A stretch of 46,386 nucleotides of DNA from Lachnospiraceae bacterium (GTDB lineage Bacteria; Bacillota; Clostridia; Lachnospirales; Lachnospiraceae): the NCBI GenBank assembly GCA_022766905.1, contig JALEPU010000123.1, positions 1 to 46,386 on the forward strand, in the 5' to 3' direction. Each line of letters begins with the position of its first letter. The stretch's first letter is position 1. The notes under the pieces were generated by a model. It saw only the letters and a list, made by a program, of their open reading frames with translations. It was not told the origin of the DNA and ran no database searches. This document shows positions 24,013-31,823 of the stretch, in pieces. Position numbers and translations under genes: made by a program.

Positions 24013-24414
24013 ATGGTAAAAATGAGTGGGGAAACCATTTTACTTTATAATGTACATGATAAAAAAATTCAGAAAAAATATCAGCTTCTTTGCCTGAAAT
24101 TAGGACTTCGGGTAAAATCAGTTCCAAAAGAACAGTGGCTGGAGCCGGTTGGAGCACTCATTGGGGTAAAAGATGTTCTGTTGACAGGAACGAAATACGA
24201 GGGGGAAGGATTCGAAGATCCAATGATGATTCTTAAAATTTATAGTAACAGGAAACTGGAACAGTTCCTGGATGGGGCAAGAAAAGAGGGAATTCCTAAG
24301 ATCAATTATAAAGCAGTGCTGACAGAGTATAATAAGGAATGGGATTCTCTTCACTTATACGAAGAATTGAAGAAAGAACATGAAGCGATGTCCGTAAATC
24401 GGTCCCAGTCATAA
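24013..24414 (+). CDS. DUF3783 family protein
   Basis: A 133-residue cytoplasmic protein. ETILLYNVHDKKIQKKYQLLCLKLGLRVKSVPKEQWLEPVGALIG and the MMILKIYSNRKLEQFLDGARKEGIPKINYKAVLTEYNKEWDSLHLYEEL block fit the DUF3783 family, common in Clostridia and of unknown function. The first ATG at 24013 follows AAGGAAACAGGA; an ATG three codons later is possible. The last eight or nine codons lie inside the left arm of a long palindrome, so the C-terminal tail and stop codon seem to have been supplied by that element. Confidence 0.82.
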   Translation: MVKMSGETILLYNVHDKKIQKKYQLLCLKLGLRVKSVPKEQWLEPVGALIGVKDVLLTGTKYEGEGFEDPMMILKIYSNRKLEQFLDGARKEGIPKINYKAVLTEYNKEWDSLHLYEELKKEHEAMSVNRSQS

Positions 24415-24579
24415 AAGCACATTTTTCGGAATTTATCAAAATATCAAAAAGGCACAATCCGGTATGTTTCTTCCCAGTCTGCTTGTGAACTCGCAAACAG
24501 TTACATCAACCGGATTGTGCCTTTTGTAAATTCAGCGAAAAAGGTGCAATAATAGGAAACGGGACCGATTTACGGACAT
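24388..24579. repeat. 192-bp nested palindrome at the DUF3783/leuA junction
   Basis: Outer arms ATGTCCGTAAATCGGTCCC (24388-24406) and GGGACCGATTTACGGACAT (24561-24579) are perfectly complementary over 19 bp. Middle arms: GCACATTTTTCGGAATTTA with TAAATTCAGCGAAAAAGGTGC. Inner arms: AAAAGGCACAATCCGGT with ACCGGATTGTGCCTTTT (24509-24525). It separates two convergent genes and can stop transcription from both sides. The perfect outer arm reaches into the coding sequence of the DUF3783 gene. Confidence 0.75.
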
Positions 24580-24624
24580 TTATTGTTTCCGGCTCATGAT
24601 CCCATCATGATTGGGTGGATCCTT

Positions 24625-26313
24625 TTATTCTTTTTCTTCTTCTCTCTGAGAAATGATGACTCTGTTTACGGCACTGAAGAGGGCACGTACAGAAGCATCA
24701 ATGATATCGTTGTGGATGCCGGAGCCCCATACAACGTTGCCGTTTGGAAGCTGGATTCCTACATAAGCACAAGCCTGGGAGTTGGATCCGATCTGAAGAG
24801 CGTGTTCTTCGTATGTAACAACGGAGAAGTCAAGTTTACAGTGGCGTTTGATGGAATTGCTGACTGCATCCAGACGACCGTTTCCTTCTCCATGGTATAC
24901 TTTATGAATGCCGTCACGCACTAAAGTTATCTCAGCGGAAATTCTGGCTGGTCGTTGGGTAAAGTGTACTTCCAGTAATTCGATTGGTGATAAAATATTT
25001 ACATAACGGTCTTCGAAAATCTCCAGGATTTCTCTTGGTGCCAGCTCTTTGTGTTTATGGTCAGATACGCTCTTCACTGCATATCCAAGGTCTTCTCTCA
25101 TCTTAGCAGGCAGGTTGAAACCGTAACGCTGTTCCATAATATAACCAATGCCGCCTTTTCCGGACTGGCTGTTGATACGGATGACATCGCCTTCGTATCT
25201 TCTTCCCACGTCCTGCGGGTCAATTGGAAGATAAGGAACGGTCCAGTGATCGCAATGATGATCTTCTCTCCAGTGCATTCCTTTTGCAATGGCATCCTGA
25301 TGGGAGCCGGAGAATGCAGCAAATACAAGCTGACCTGCATAAGGATGTCTTGGAGGTACGGTCATTCTGGTTAATCTTTCGTAGGTATCAGCAATCTCGG
25401 TAATGTTAGAGAAATCAAGTTTCGGATCAACTCCATGTACATACATGTTGAGAGCCAGTGTAATGATATCTACGTTACCGGTTCTTTCCCCATTTCCAAA
25501 TAAAGTACCTTCTACACGATCGGCTCCGGCAAGAAGTGCCAGTTCTGTATCGGCAACACCGGTTCCTCTGTCGTTATGAGGATGAACGGATACGATTACA
25601 TTTTCTCTGTTATTTAAATGTTCAGACATGTATTCGATCTGGCTTGCGTAAACATGCGGAAGGGAATGGGAAACCGTAGCCGGAAGGTTGATGATGACTT
25701 TCCAGTCCGGTCTTGGCTGCCAGACATCAATGACAGCATTACATACTTCCAGAGCATAGTCGATCTCGGTTCCTGTAAAGCTTTCCGGAGAGTATTCAAA
25801 TAAATAGTCAGCGCCGGCTTTTTCTGTCAGTTCTTTTAATAAGGTAGCGCCTTTTACTGCAATCTCAATGATTTCTTCTTTGGATTTTTTGAACACTTCT
25901 TCTCTTTGAGCCACAGAAGTAGAGTTGTATACATGAACAATGGCTTTGGATTTACAGCCTTCCAGTGCCTCAAAAGTTTTCTTAATAATATGTTCTCTTG
26001 CCTGAGTCAGAACCTGAATGGTAACATCCTCCGGAATCATATCTTCTTCAATTAATGTACGAAGGAACTGATACTCAGTTTCAGAGGCAGCAGGGAAACC
26101 AATTTCAATTTCCTTAAATCCTACTTTTACTAAAAGCTGGAAAAACTCAAGTTTCTCTTCCAGACTCATAGGAATAATCAGGGCCTGATTGCCGTCTCGT
26201 AAGTCAACGCTGCACCACTGAGGTGCTTTCTCAATATATTCTTTCTGGGCCCATTTTAAAGAGGGGGTTGGCGGCATAAAATAAGCACGTTCGTATTTAC
26301 TTGGATTCATCAT
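24625..26313 (-). CDS. leuA: 2-isopropylmalate synthase
   Basis: A 562-residue enzyme that condenses acetyl-CoA with 2-ketoisovalerate, the first committed step of leucine synthesis. The length and the start MMNPSKYERAYFMPPTPSLKW place it in the longer (type 2) LeuA group. Features are CSVDLRDGNQALI with metal-binding Asp and catalytic Arg, VSVHPHNDRGTGVADTELALLAGADRVEGTLFGNGERTGN with the HxH metal ligands, and a C-terminal regulatory domain from about residue 440. AGGAAAGGA lies upstream. A leucine T-box precedes it, so expression should rise when tRNA-Leu is uncharged. No other leucine gene follows. Confidence 0.95.
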   Translation of the reverse strand: MMNPSKYERAYFMPPTPSLKWAQKEYIEKAPQWCSVDLRDGNQALIIPMSLEEKLEFFQLLVKVGFKEIEIGFPAASETEYQFLRTLIEEDMIPEDVTIQVLTQAREHIIKKTFEALEGCKSKAIVHVYNSTSVAQREEVFKKSKEEIIEIAVKGATLLKELTEKAGADYLFEYSPESFTGTEIDYALEVCNAVIDVWQPRPDWKVIINLPATVSHSLPHVYASQIEYMSEHLNNRENVIVSVHPHNDRGTGVADTELALLAGADRVEGTLFGNGERTGNVDIITLALNMYVHGVDPKLDFSNITEIADTYERLTRMTVPPRHPYAGQLVFAAFSGSHQDAIAKGMHWREDHHCDHWTVPYLPIDPQDVGRRYEGDVIRINSQSGKGGIGYIMEQRYGFNLPAKMREDLGYAVKSVSDHKHKELAPREILEIFEDRYVNILSPIELLEVHFTQRPARISAEITLVRDGIHKVYHGEGNGRLDAVSNSIKRHCKLDFSVVTYEEHALQIGSNSQACAYVGIQLPNGNVVWGSGIHNDIIDASVRALFSAVNRVIISQREEEKE

Positions 26314-26427
26314 AACTTCAATTTTCCTTTCCTAAAATTCTATGTGGTTGCTAAGCTACTTATCTTCGAGAGAAGAACTTTGGGAAATACGGAGTAATTT
26401 CCTATGCAATCGTAATTTTCCATGCAA

Positions 26428-26713
26428 TAAAAAAAGCCCTTCATCTCATTCTTTAGAGACGAAAGACTAAAGTCTTACGCGGTACCACTCTAATTCATAC
26501 CAAAAGGTATGCACTCAAATCAGATACGGGCAAAATAAAAAATGCCTTATATCCTGCTGCTGTAACGGTCAGCTCTTCCGGCTCCACCTACTGTCTGGTT
26601 CAGCGAGCTACTCGAAGGCGAGTTCAAATCTTCCCGGCAACTGCTTCACACCAACCAGCAGCTCTCTGTCTGTCTGAAAAATCCTACTATTCCTTGTCTT
26701 TGTATTTTCAACG
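26428..26713 (-). promoter_or_regulatory. T-box riboswitch leader of leuA (leucine)
   Basis: Read on the minus strand, the leader has a Stem I with AGAGAG and the distal GGTTGGTG region, and a GAACTCGCC specifier segment in which CTC would specify leucine. It also has the conserved T-box core GAGTGGTACCGCG (near 26478-26492). A 13-bp terminator stem follows, AGTCTTTCGTCTC / GAGATGAAGGGCT, then a T7 run ending near 26428. Uncharged tRNA-Leu would favour the antiterminator. The core is unmistakable; the specifier is assigned by position and by the downstream gene. Confidence 0.92.
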
Positions 26714-26720
26714 TAAGTAT

Positions 26721-26749
26721 AATCTAACACAGGAAAAGGAGAAAGTCAA
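26721..26749 (-). promoter_or_regulatory. Promoter of the leuA T-box transcript
   Basis: On the minus strand TTGACT (26749-26744), 17 bases, then TAGATT (26726-26721), directly upstream of the T-box. Confidence 0.6.
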
Positions 26750-26951
26750 CGAATTTTCTAAATATTTTTTGTGAATTATTATGTGGGATTGTGGGAGCTG
26801 CTTGCAGCGAAACAATCCATAAGCACCTTTTGGAACCTTAATCTTTGTAGTCATATAATTGCGGAGAAAGACATAAAGTGTATATTGTCGGGTTGACTAT
26901 CAAATCTTTTGTATAGCTGTACAGAAAAAATAAAAACTTTTCGTGAAAATG
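26750..26951. other. Intergenic stretch without recognised genes
   Basis: Between the leuA promoter and the alarmone-synthetase promoter I see no credible coding frame. The only structure is a small palindrome GCTGCTTGCAGC near 26800. Confidence 0.5.
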
Positions 26952-27033
26952 TACAAAAAGTATCTGGAATATGTTATAATGTATCTATAAAAATACAATA
27001 TGGTGTCAGAATCATGAGGGAATGATTTTGACA
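26952..27033 (+). promoter_or_regulatory. Promoter and leader hairpin of the alarmone synthetase gene
   Basis: TATAAT at 26975-26980 has a weak TACAAA 17 bases upstream. In the leader, TGTCAGAATCAT (27004-27015) pairs with ATGATTTTGACA (27022-27033), making a stable stem about 70 bases before the start codon. It lacks a T-run, so it is more likely a stability or control structure than a terminator. Confidence 0.5.
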
Positions 27034-27106
27034 TTCCATGATGAAGCATCCGGAGATAGTACATCTGATTGTATGTATAAACTAGAATGAAACGTGAGGT
27101 GGCAGT

Positions 27107-27910
27107 ATGGATATACAATTATGGAGAGAAATCCTGGATCCCTATCAGTTAGCGGTAGATGAGCTTCTTGTTAAATTTAATCATATTATTACCGAGCATA
27201 AGAATGCAGGCCTTTATTGCCCGATTGAACAGGTAAAAGGCCGGGTAAAGAGCATTTCCAGTATTCTGGAAAAGTTACAGAGGAAAAATCAGAATATTAA
27301 TGAATTAGAAGAGAAGATTGAGGATATTGCAGGAATTCGAATTCTATGTCAGTTCGTGGAAGATATTGATAAAGTCGTGACGTTGATCAGAAATCGGAAT
27401 GACATGGAGATTAAAAGTATCAAAGACTATATTGCGAATGCAAAGGACAGTGGATATCGAAGCTACCACATGATTGTTTATTATGAAGTCAATACGATTC
27501 ATGGGGTAAAACGCCTTCAGGCAGAAATACAGATTCGAACATTAGCCATGGATTTTTGGGCGACAGTAGAACATTCCCTGCAGTATAAGTATAAGCAGAA
27601 CATACCGGATGATATCAGGGAACGATTAAGCAGTGCAGCGAATGCCCTTCTTGTACTGGATGAAGAGATGTCTTCAGTAAGAGACGAGATTATGGATGCC
27701 CAGGAATCTTATCAGGCCAAGGAGACATTGGTGGCAGATATTTTGACTAACATTCAGAATCTCTACAAAGTTGCAAATAAGAGAGAGATTGTGAAGATTC
27801 AGGATGAATTTTATAAAGTGTATCAGGCAGGAGATTTTGATGAATTATGTCATTTCAGTAAACAGCTGGATATTATCTCCGAGGGATATCGGGCCCAAAG
27901 CATTTCCTGA
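27107..27910 (+). CDS. Small alarmone synthetase (RelQ/YjbM-type GTP pyrophosphokinase)
   Basis: A 267-residue single-domain (p)ppGpp synthetase without the hydrolase, TGS or ACT domains of full-length Rel. The synthetase motifs are present: GRVKSISSILEKLQRK (ATP site), EKIEDIAGIRILCQFVEDI, DSGYRSYHMIVYY and AEIQIRTLAMDFWATVEHSLQYKYK. The C-terminal helical region fits the tetramer-forming tail of RelQ enzymes. It makes alarmone from GTP/GDP and ATP during stress. GAGGTGG precedes the ATG. The GNAT gene 47 bases downstream may be in the same transcript. Confidence 0.92.
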   Translation: MDIQLWREILDPYQLAVDELLVKFNHIITEHKNAGLYCPIEQVKGRVKSISSILEKLQRKNQNINELEEKIEDIAGIRILCQFVEDIDKVVTLIRNRNDMEIKSIKDYIANAKDSGYRSYHMIVYYEVNTIHGVKRLQAEIQIRTLAMDFWATVEHSLQYKYKQNIPDDIRERLSSAANALLVLDEEMSSVRDEIMDAQESYQAKETLVADILTNIQNLYKVANKREIVKIQDEFYKVYQAGDFDELCHFSKQLDIISEGYRAQSIS

Positions 27911-27957
27911 TGAACAAAGAAGATACATGATAACAGGATAGGGAAAGGAACAGAATC

Positions 27958-28491
27958 ATGGAATTAGTCCACGCAACCCCAAAACAATACTTAGAAGAAC
28001 TGAAAAGTTTATATCTGGAAGCATTTCCCAAAGCAGAGAGAAAGCCCTTTTCCATGCTGCTTCAGATGGAGCAGGAGGGAATCGTTGAGATTCTGGCAGT
28101 GGTAGACGAAGAACAGACTTTTTGTGGTCTGGCAATTATGGCATTTTATGAGGATCTGGCTCTTCTCGATTATTTTGCCGTATCGGCAAAACAGCGGGAC
28201 AGAGGAATTGGATCCATTACATTACGGTTATTAAAAGAACGATATAAAGAAAAAAGATTTTTCCTGGAGATTGAAGACCCGGCTGTAGAAGCTTCCAACA
28301 AAGAAGAGAGAATCCGCCGCAAAGCATTTTATCTTCGAAATGGCATGATTCCCACATCGCTGGTGGTCGATTTGTTTGGAATTCAGATGGAAATTTTAAC
28401 ATTCGGCCAGAGAATTGAGTATCAGGAGTATCACCGATTATATGAACAATTCGGAAAAGAGATTGCCGATAAGATTCATTTGATATCCTGA
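27958..28491 (+). CDS. GNAT family N-acetyltransferase
   Basis: A 177-residue acetyl-CoA-dependent acetyltransferase. The cofactor-binding motif is AVSAKQRDRGIGSITLRLL (about residues 75-93), preceded by the beta strand ALLDYF. IEDPAVEASNKEERIRRKAFYLRNGM is the later part of the fold as seen in many Firmicutes GNAT proteins. GGGAAAGGAA lies upstream. The acceptor molecule is unknown. Read-through from the alarmone synthetase gene is likely. Confidence 0.82.
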   Translation: MELVHATPKQYLEELKSLYLEAFPKAERKPFSMLLQMEQEGIVEILAVVDEEQTFCGLAIMAFYEDLALLDYFAVSAKQRDRGIGSITLRLLKERYKEKRFFLEIEDPAVEASNKEERIRRKAFYLRNGMIPTSLVVDLFGIQMEILTFGQRIEYQEYHRLYEQFGKEIADKIHLIS

Positions 28492-28493
28492 TT

Positions 28494-28708
28494 ATTTGAC
28501 CCCTGGCTCATTATTTGAGTTGCTCGACAAATGAGCCTCCCGTCGATTTTTACGTGCTTTGCACTCCCAAAATCGACGAAAACATTCGCAATCCGCTCAT
28601 TTTTCTGAAAAAAATGGCTACTTGCTCATATTTTGCGGGCCCCATAGACATAAAAACACATGCAAGCATGTATTTTATGTCCATTTGACCCTTGGCTCAT
28701 TATTTAAG
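28494..28708. repeat. Structured element flanked by 26-nt direct repeats
   Basis: ATTTGACCCYTGGCTCATTA plus TTTRAG occurs at 28494-28519 and 28683-28708 with two mismatches. Between them are a perfect 10-bp hairpin CGTCGATTTT/AAAATCGACG (28541-28578), a second stem GACATAAAA...TTTTATGTC (28648-28682) and several GCTCAT words that can pair with ATGAGC near 28531. No gene is supported in this 267-base gap. Confidence 0.6.
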
Positions 28709-28753
28709 AAATCCGGCAAGAAAACGAAAAAGAAAGTTTTCTTTGTCGGATTT
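28709..28753. terminator. Bidirectional terminator between GNAT and peptidase S51 genes
   Basis: AAATCCGGCAAGAAAAC pairs with GTTTTCTTTGTCGGATTT with one small bulge, followed by ATTCTTT. It abuts the stop codon of the minus-strand gene. Confidence 0.65.
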
Positions 28754-28758
28754 ATTCT

Positions 28759-29499
28759 TTAGTCCAGAGAAATAGAATTTCCCCAATCACATATTTGTTC
28801 CATGTATCCGTCCTGAATCAGATAGGCTTCTCCGTACAGTCTTGCGGACTGATCCTGAATCAGAATATAGCTTCCATCTACCAGAACATAGAATCGGTTT
28901 CCCATACTGTCAGGAAGAGTGATTTCTTCAATCAGCCGTTTGCCGTCTAACATGTTATCTTTCACTTCCTGATAGTGAGGGAGAATCATATAGTCAGTGA
29001 GTCCCAATCCTTCCAGATATCTTTCGTAATCCGGATCTACGGATTCACCCGGAAGTTCCGGCTGGGCGTAGACCGTATCGGCACAATTCATGGAACCGGC
29101 ACTAATGCCCATCACTGTTCCTTCATAATTTTGAAGCAGCTCTCTAAGATGAATCCAATGGAAAAATTCGTTTTGAGTTGGTACATGACCGCCGCCTAAA
29201 ATAATCATGTCACTTTCTGTAATCAATTCTTCGATATGTTCCGCATTTCGTAAATCACAAAGAATCATGTCTGAAAGCTCAAATCCATGGTACTGGAAAG
29301 CAGTGTAAAAAGTATCCAGCATCTCATCATTCAATTCATAATTATGTGGATCGGCACTGATAATAAGCCCTTTTGCACCGGGAAATAATCCTCCCCTTAA
29401 ATTTTCTACAAAATCATTATCTTCATTTAACTGGCATGGAATATCGATGCCCTCTTCCAGACAGGGGGCACAGGGACTGCTTGTCAGAAAAACTCTCAT
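28759..29499 (-). CDS. Peptidase S51 (peptidase E-like) family protein
   Basis: A 246-residue cytoplasmic protein with the class I glutamine-amidotransferase-like fold of the S51 family, whose members (dipeptidase E, cyanophycinase) use a catalytic Ser in place of Cys. The nucleophile block is GTVMGISAGSMNCADT, preceded by SDMIILGGGHVPTQNEFF, which forms the conserved GGG turn. LPHYQE may hold the catalytic His. Dipeptidase E cleaves Asp-X dipeptides; substrate specificity here is not evident. It is a single gene facing the hypothetical gene at 29664 across a 164-base divergent intergenic space. Confidence 0.85.
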   Translation of the reverse strand: MRVFLTSSPCAPCLEEGIDIPCQLNEDNDFVENLRGGLFPGAKGLIISADPHNYELNDEMLDTFYTAFQYHGFELSDMILCDLRNAEHIEELITESDMIILGGGHVPTQNEFFHWIHLRELLQNYEGTVMGISAGSMNCADTVYAQPELPGESVDPDYERYLEGLGLTDYMILPHYQEVKDNMLDGKRLIEEITLPDSMGNRFYVLVDGSYILIQDQSARLYGEAYLIQDGYMEQICDWGNSISLD

Positions 29500-29663
29500 G
29501 GTATCTTCACATCCTTTTTGGTATTTTCATCATTGTTACTACTATATCACCTTTGTAAGAATAATGACAGAAAAAGATTGGAAAATCTCTGCATAATAGA
29601 GAGTAAGAATATGATAAAGTAGTAAGCAAATACAAGGATAAGATAACGAAATGGAGGAGCAGT

Positions 29664-30089
29664 ATGAACGAATTAATATATAGGAGAGAATTACAGGAAG
29701 CTTTAGATGCAGCAGACGAGGCATTATATTATCTGAATCAGGTGGATGAATCCTTGCAAAGCGCCGGAAACTGGGGAATCTGGGATATGCTTGGAGGAGG
29801 ATTTTTCAGTACTTTTGTAAAACACCGTAAAATGGATGATGCTGAAACTCAAATGCAGTCTGCAAGAATCGCATTGCAGAAACTGAGCCGGGAACTGGAA
29901 GACGTTGGAAGAATAGAAGATTTTAACATTGAAGTAGGAGACTTTTTACGTTTTGCAGATTATTTTTTTGACGGTGTTGTGGCAGACTGGATGGTTCAGT
30001 CCAGAATAAGAGATGCTAAGAGACAGATTGAAGAAGCAAAAACAAGAGTGACCGGAATCAGAAATCAATTAAGCAGACAGTTACGATGA
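29664..30089 (+). CDS. Hypothetical helical protein
   Basis: A 141-residue protein that I do not assign to a named family. It is almost entirely helical: residues about 5-35 and 55-85 form heptad-like coiled coils (ALDAADEALYYLNQVDESLQ; AETQMQSARIALQKLSRELEDV), and so does the C-terminal RDAKRQIEEAKTRVTGIRNQLSRQLR. A Gly/aromatic-rich hinge, WGIWDMLGGGFFSTFVKHRKMDD, lies between them and might touch a membrane. There is no signal peptide or clear transmembrane helix. GGAGGAG precedes the ATG. The candidate structured RNA follows. Confidence 0.7.
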   Translation: MNELIYRRELQEALDAADEALYYLNQVDESLQSAGNWGIWDMLGGGFFSTFVKHRKMDDAETQMQSARIALQKLSRELEDVGRIEDFNIEVGDFLRFADYFFDGVVADWMVQSRIRDAKRQIEEAKTRVTGIRNQLSRQLR

Positions 30090-30162
30090 TAAGGTAAGGT
30101 GTTTGGATTTATGAAATTATGGAAGCTGGAGTTGTGTGATTTACAAAATCCATTTCAATTCA

Positions 30163-30337
30163 GTAAAACAAAAACCGGCCACAAGGACGGTTGCTAGTTT
30201 CCGTAGGGAGGTTTGTGCTAGCTTCCGCCACAGAGCGATTGTCTGAGCCGAAGGCGAGTTAGAGCGAATGGCGGATAAAAAGCGCACGAACCGAGCAGGA
30301 AAGGCAGCAAATCCTGGTGGCCGGCTTTTGTTTCTAC
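30163..30337. ncRNA. Candidate structured RNA or palindromic element upstream of the RsmF gene
   Basis: A long closing stem joins GTAAAACAAAAACCGGCCAC (30163-30182) to GTGGCCGGCTTTTGTTTCTAC (30317-30337). Inside are several smaller stems: GCTAG/CTAGC (30193-30222), CCGCCA/TGGCGG (about 30225-30273) and CAGGA/TCCTG (30296-30315, next to the closing stem). This gives a multibranched fold about 175 nt long, with G+C much higher than the surrounding spacer. I do not recognise it as a known RNA class. Both outer edges are T-rich on their own strand, so it may also terminate transcription. No gene is supported in it. Confidence 0.45.
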
Positions 30338-30339
30338 TG

Positions 30340-30368
30340 TTGACGTATACGAAAAATACCGTTACAAT
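30340..30368 (+). promoter_or_regulatory. Promoter of the 30.4-38 kb gene run
   Basis: TTGACG (30340-30345), exactly 17 bases, TACAAT (30363-30368). Confidence 0.75.
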
Positions 30369-30381
30369 AAATAGTATCTTT

Positions 30382-30416
30382 GGAAAGCGGATCAAGAAAG
30401 AATCCGCTTTCTTTCC
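30382..30416 (+). promoter_or_regulatory. Leader hairpin before the RsmF-like gene
   Basis: GAAAGCGGAT (30383-30392) pairs perfectly with ATCCGCTTTC (30402-30411), a few bases after the expected transcript start and 33 bases before the start codon. The following CTTTCC is only weakly T-rich, so attenuation or transcript protection are both possible. Confidence 0.5.
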
Positions 30417-30448
30417 ATGCAAAAATAAGAGAAAAGATGGAGGCCTCA

Positions 30449-31819
30449 ATGAGATTACCACAGGAATTTGCTGATAGAATGAAAAAAATGCTTACGGAAG
30501 AGGAGTTTTCCAGATATGTGGAAAGCCTTGATAAGCCCAGATATAATGGAATCAGAGTTAACAAATTGAAAATGACCCCGGAGGAATTTCTTTCGATTTC
30601 TCCCTTTGATTTGAAGCCGATTCCCTGGTGTTCCAATGGATTTTACTATAATCGGGAAGAAAATCCGGCAAAACATCCTTATTATTATGCCGGTCTTTAT
30701 TATATTCAGGAGCCAAGTGCCATGACACCGGCCAGTTTTCTTCCGGTTGAACCGGGGGACAAAGTCCTGGATTTATGTGCGGCTCCCGGAGGTAAGACCA
30801 CAGAGCTGGGAGGGAAACTTCAAAAAAAGGGAGTTCTCGTCAGCAACGATATCAGCATTTCCAGAACCAAGGCGCTGCTTCACAACATTGAAATGGCAGG
30901 AATTCCAAATGTGGTTGTATTAAGTGAGGAACCAGCCAAACTGGCAGCTCGGTTCGAGGGCTATTTTGATAAAATATTGGTGGATGCACCCTGCTCCGGA
31001 GAAGGAATGTTTCGAAAAGATCCGATGATGATCAAAGAATGGAGCCCGGATAAAGTGGAAAAATACGGTGCATTGCAAAAGGAGATTGTGTCAGAAGCGG
31101 TTAAGATGTTAAAGCCGGGCGGCATGATGATTTATTCGACCTGTACTTTTGCTCCCGAAGAAAATGAACAGACCATAGAATATTTGTTAGAACGAAACGA
31201 GGATTTATCTCTTGTGGAACTGCCAATGTTTGATGGATTTGATCACGGGCACCCAGAATGGAGTAAAACAGGACGGGAAGATCTGGTCCATTGCAGAAGA
31301 CTCTGGCCTCATCGGATGGAAGGAGAGGGACATTTTGTAGCTCTTCTTCAGAAAAGCCCGGATTCACCGATCCGAAAGCTTCGCCCTTACCAATATAAAA
31401 AAGGAAAATTAGCTCCGGAGCTGGTGGAATTTTTAGAAGAATCTCATTTGAATCTGGATCCGAAACGAATGGAAATCTATGAAGAACGGGTATTTTATAT
31501 GCCGGAAGATCTTCCGGATATCAAAGGACTTCGGATTGTCAGGGCAGGACTTTTTCTTGGCAATCTGAAAAAGAAAAGATTTGAGCCGAGCCAGCCCCTT
31601 GCCATGGCTTTTGGAGAGGGAGAAGGACCGAAAAGAGTGAATCTTTCGGTGGAAGATGAACGATTGATCCGATATTTAAAATGTGAGACGATTCCGGTGG
31701 AAGCAGACAATGGAAATGTACTGATATGTGTGGAAAATCAGCCTCTGGGATTTGGCAAGGTAAGCAATGGAACTCTGAAAAATAAGTATCGTCCAAGCTG
31801 GAGATGGATGAGAGGATAA
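30449..31819 (+). CDS. rRNA cytosine-C5 methyltransferase (RsmF/NOL1-NOP2-Sun family)
   Basis: A 456-residue S-adenosylmethionine-dependent RNA m5C methyltransferase. The catalytic core lies at about residues 20-310: VLDLCAAPGGKTTELGGKL (cofactor site), VDAPCSGEGMFRKDP (motif IV with the release Cys) and MIYSTCTFAPEENEQ (motif VI with the nucleophile Cys). The C-terminal part resembles the RsmF/YebU RNA-binding extension rather than RsmB, which has an N-terminal NusB-like domain that is absent here. GATGGAGG precedes the ATG at 30449. It probably modifies 16S rRNA; the exact cytosine is inferred only from family. The rsuA-like gene follows after 4 bases. Confidence 0.88.
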   Translation: MRLPQEFADRMKKMLTEEEFSRYVESLDKPRYNGIRVNKLKMTPEEFLSISPFDLKPIPWCSNGFYYNREENPAKHPYYYAGLYYIQEPSAMTPASFLPVEPGDKVLDLCAAPGGKTTELGGKLQKKGVLVSNDISISRTKALLHNIEMAGIPNVVVLSEEPAKLAARFEGYFDKILVDAPCSGEGMFRKDPMMIKEWSPDKVEKYGALQKEIVSEAVKMLKPGGMMIYSTCTFAPEENEQTIEYLLERNEDLSLVELPMFDGFDHGHPEWSKTGREDLVHCRRLWPHRMEGEGHFVALLQKSPDSPIRKLRPYQYKKGKLAPELVEFLEESHLNLDPKRMEIYEERVFYMPEDLPDIKGLRIVRAGLFLGNLKKKRFEPSQPLAMAFGEGEGPKRVNLSVEDERLIRYLKCETIPVEADNGNVLICVENQPLGFGKVSNGTLKNKYRPSWRWMRG

Positions 31820-31823
31820 TACG

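Noticed and set aside
30268..30474. Short open frame MADKKRTNRAGKAANPGG within the structured element
   Set aside because: It overlaps the closing stem, the promoter and the leader hairpin, and lacks a ribosome site.
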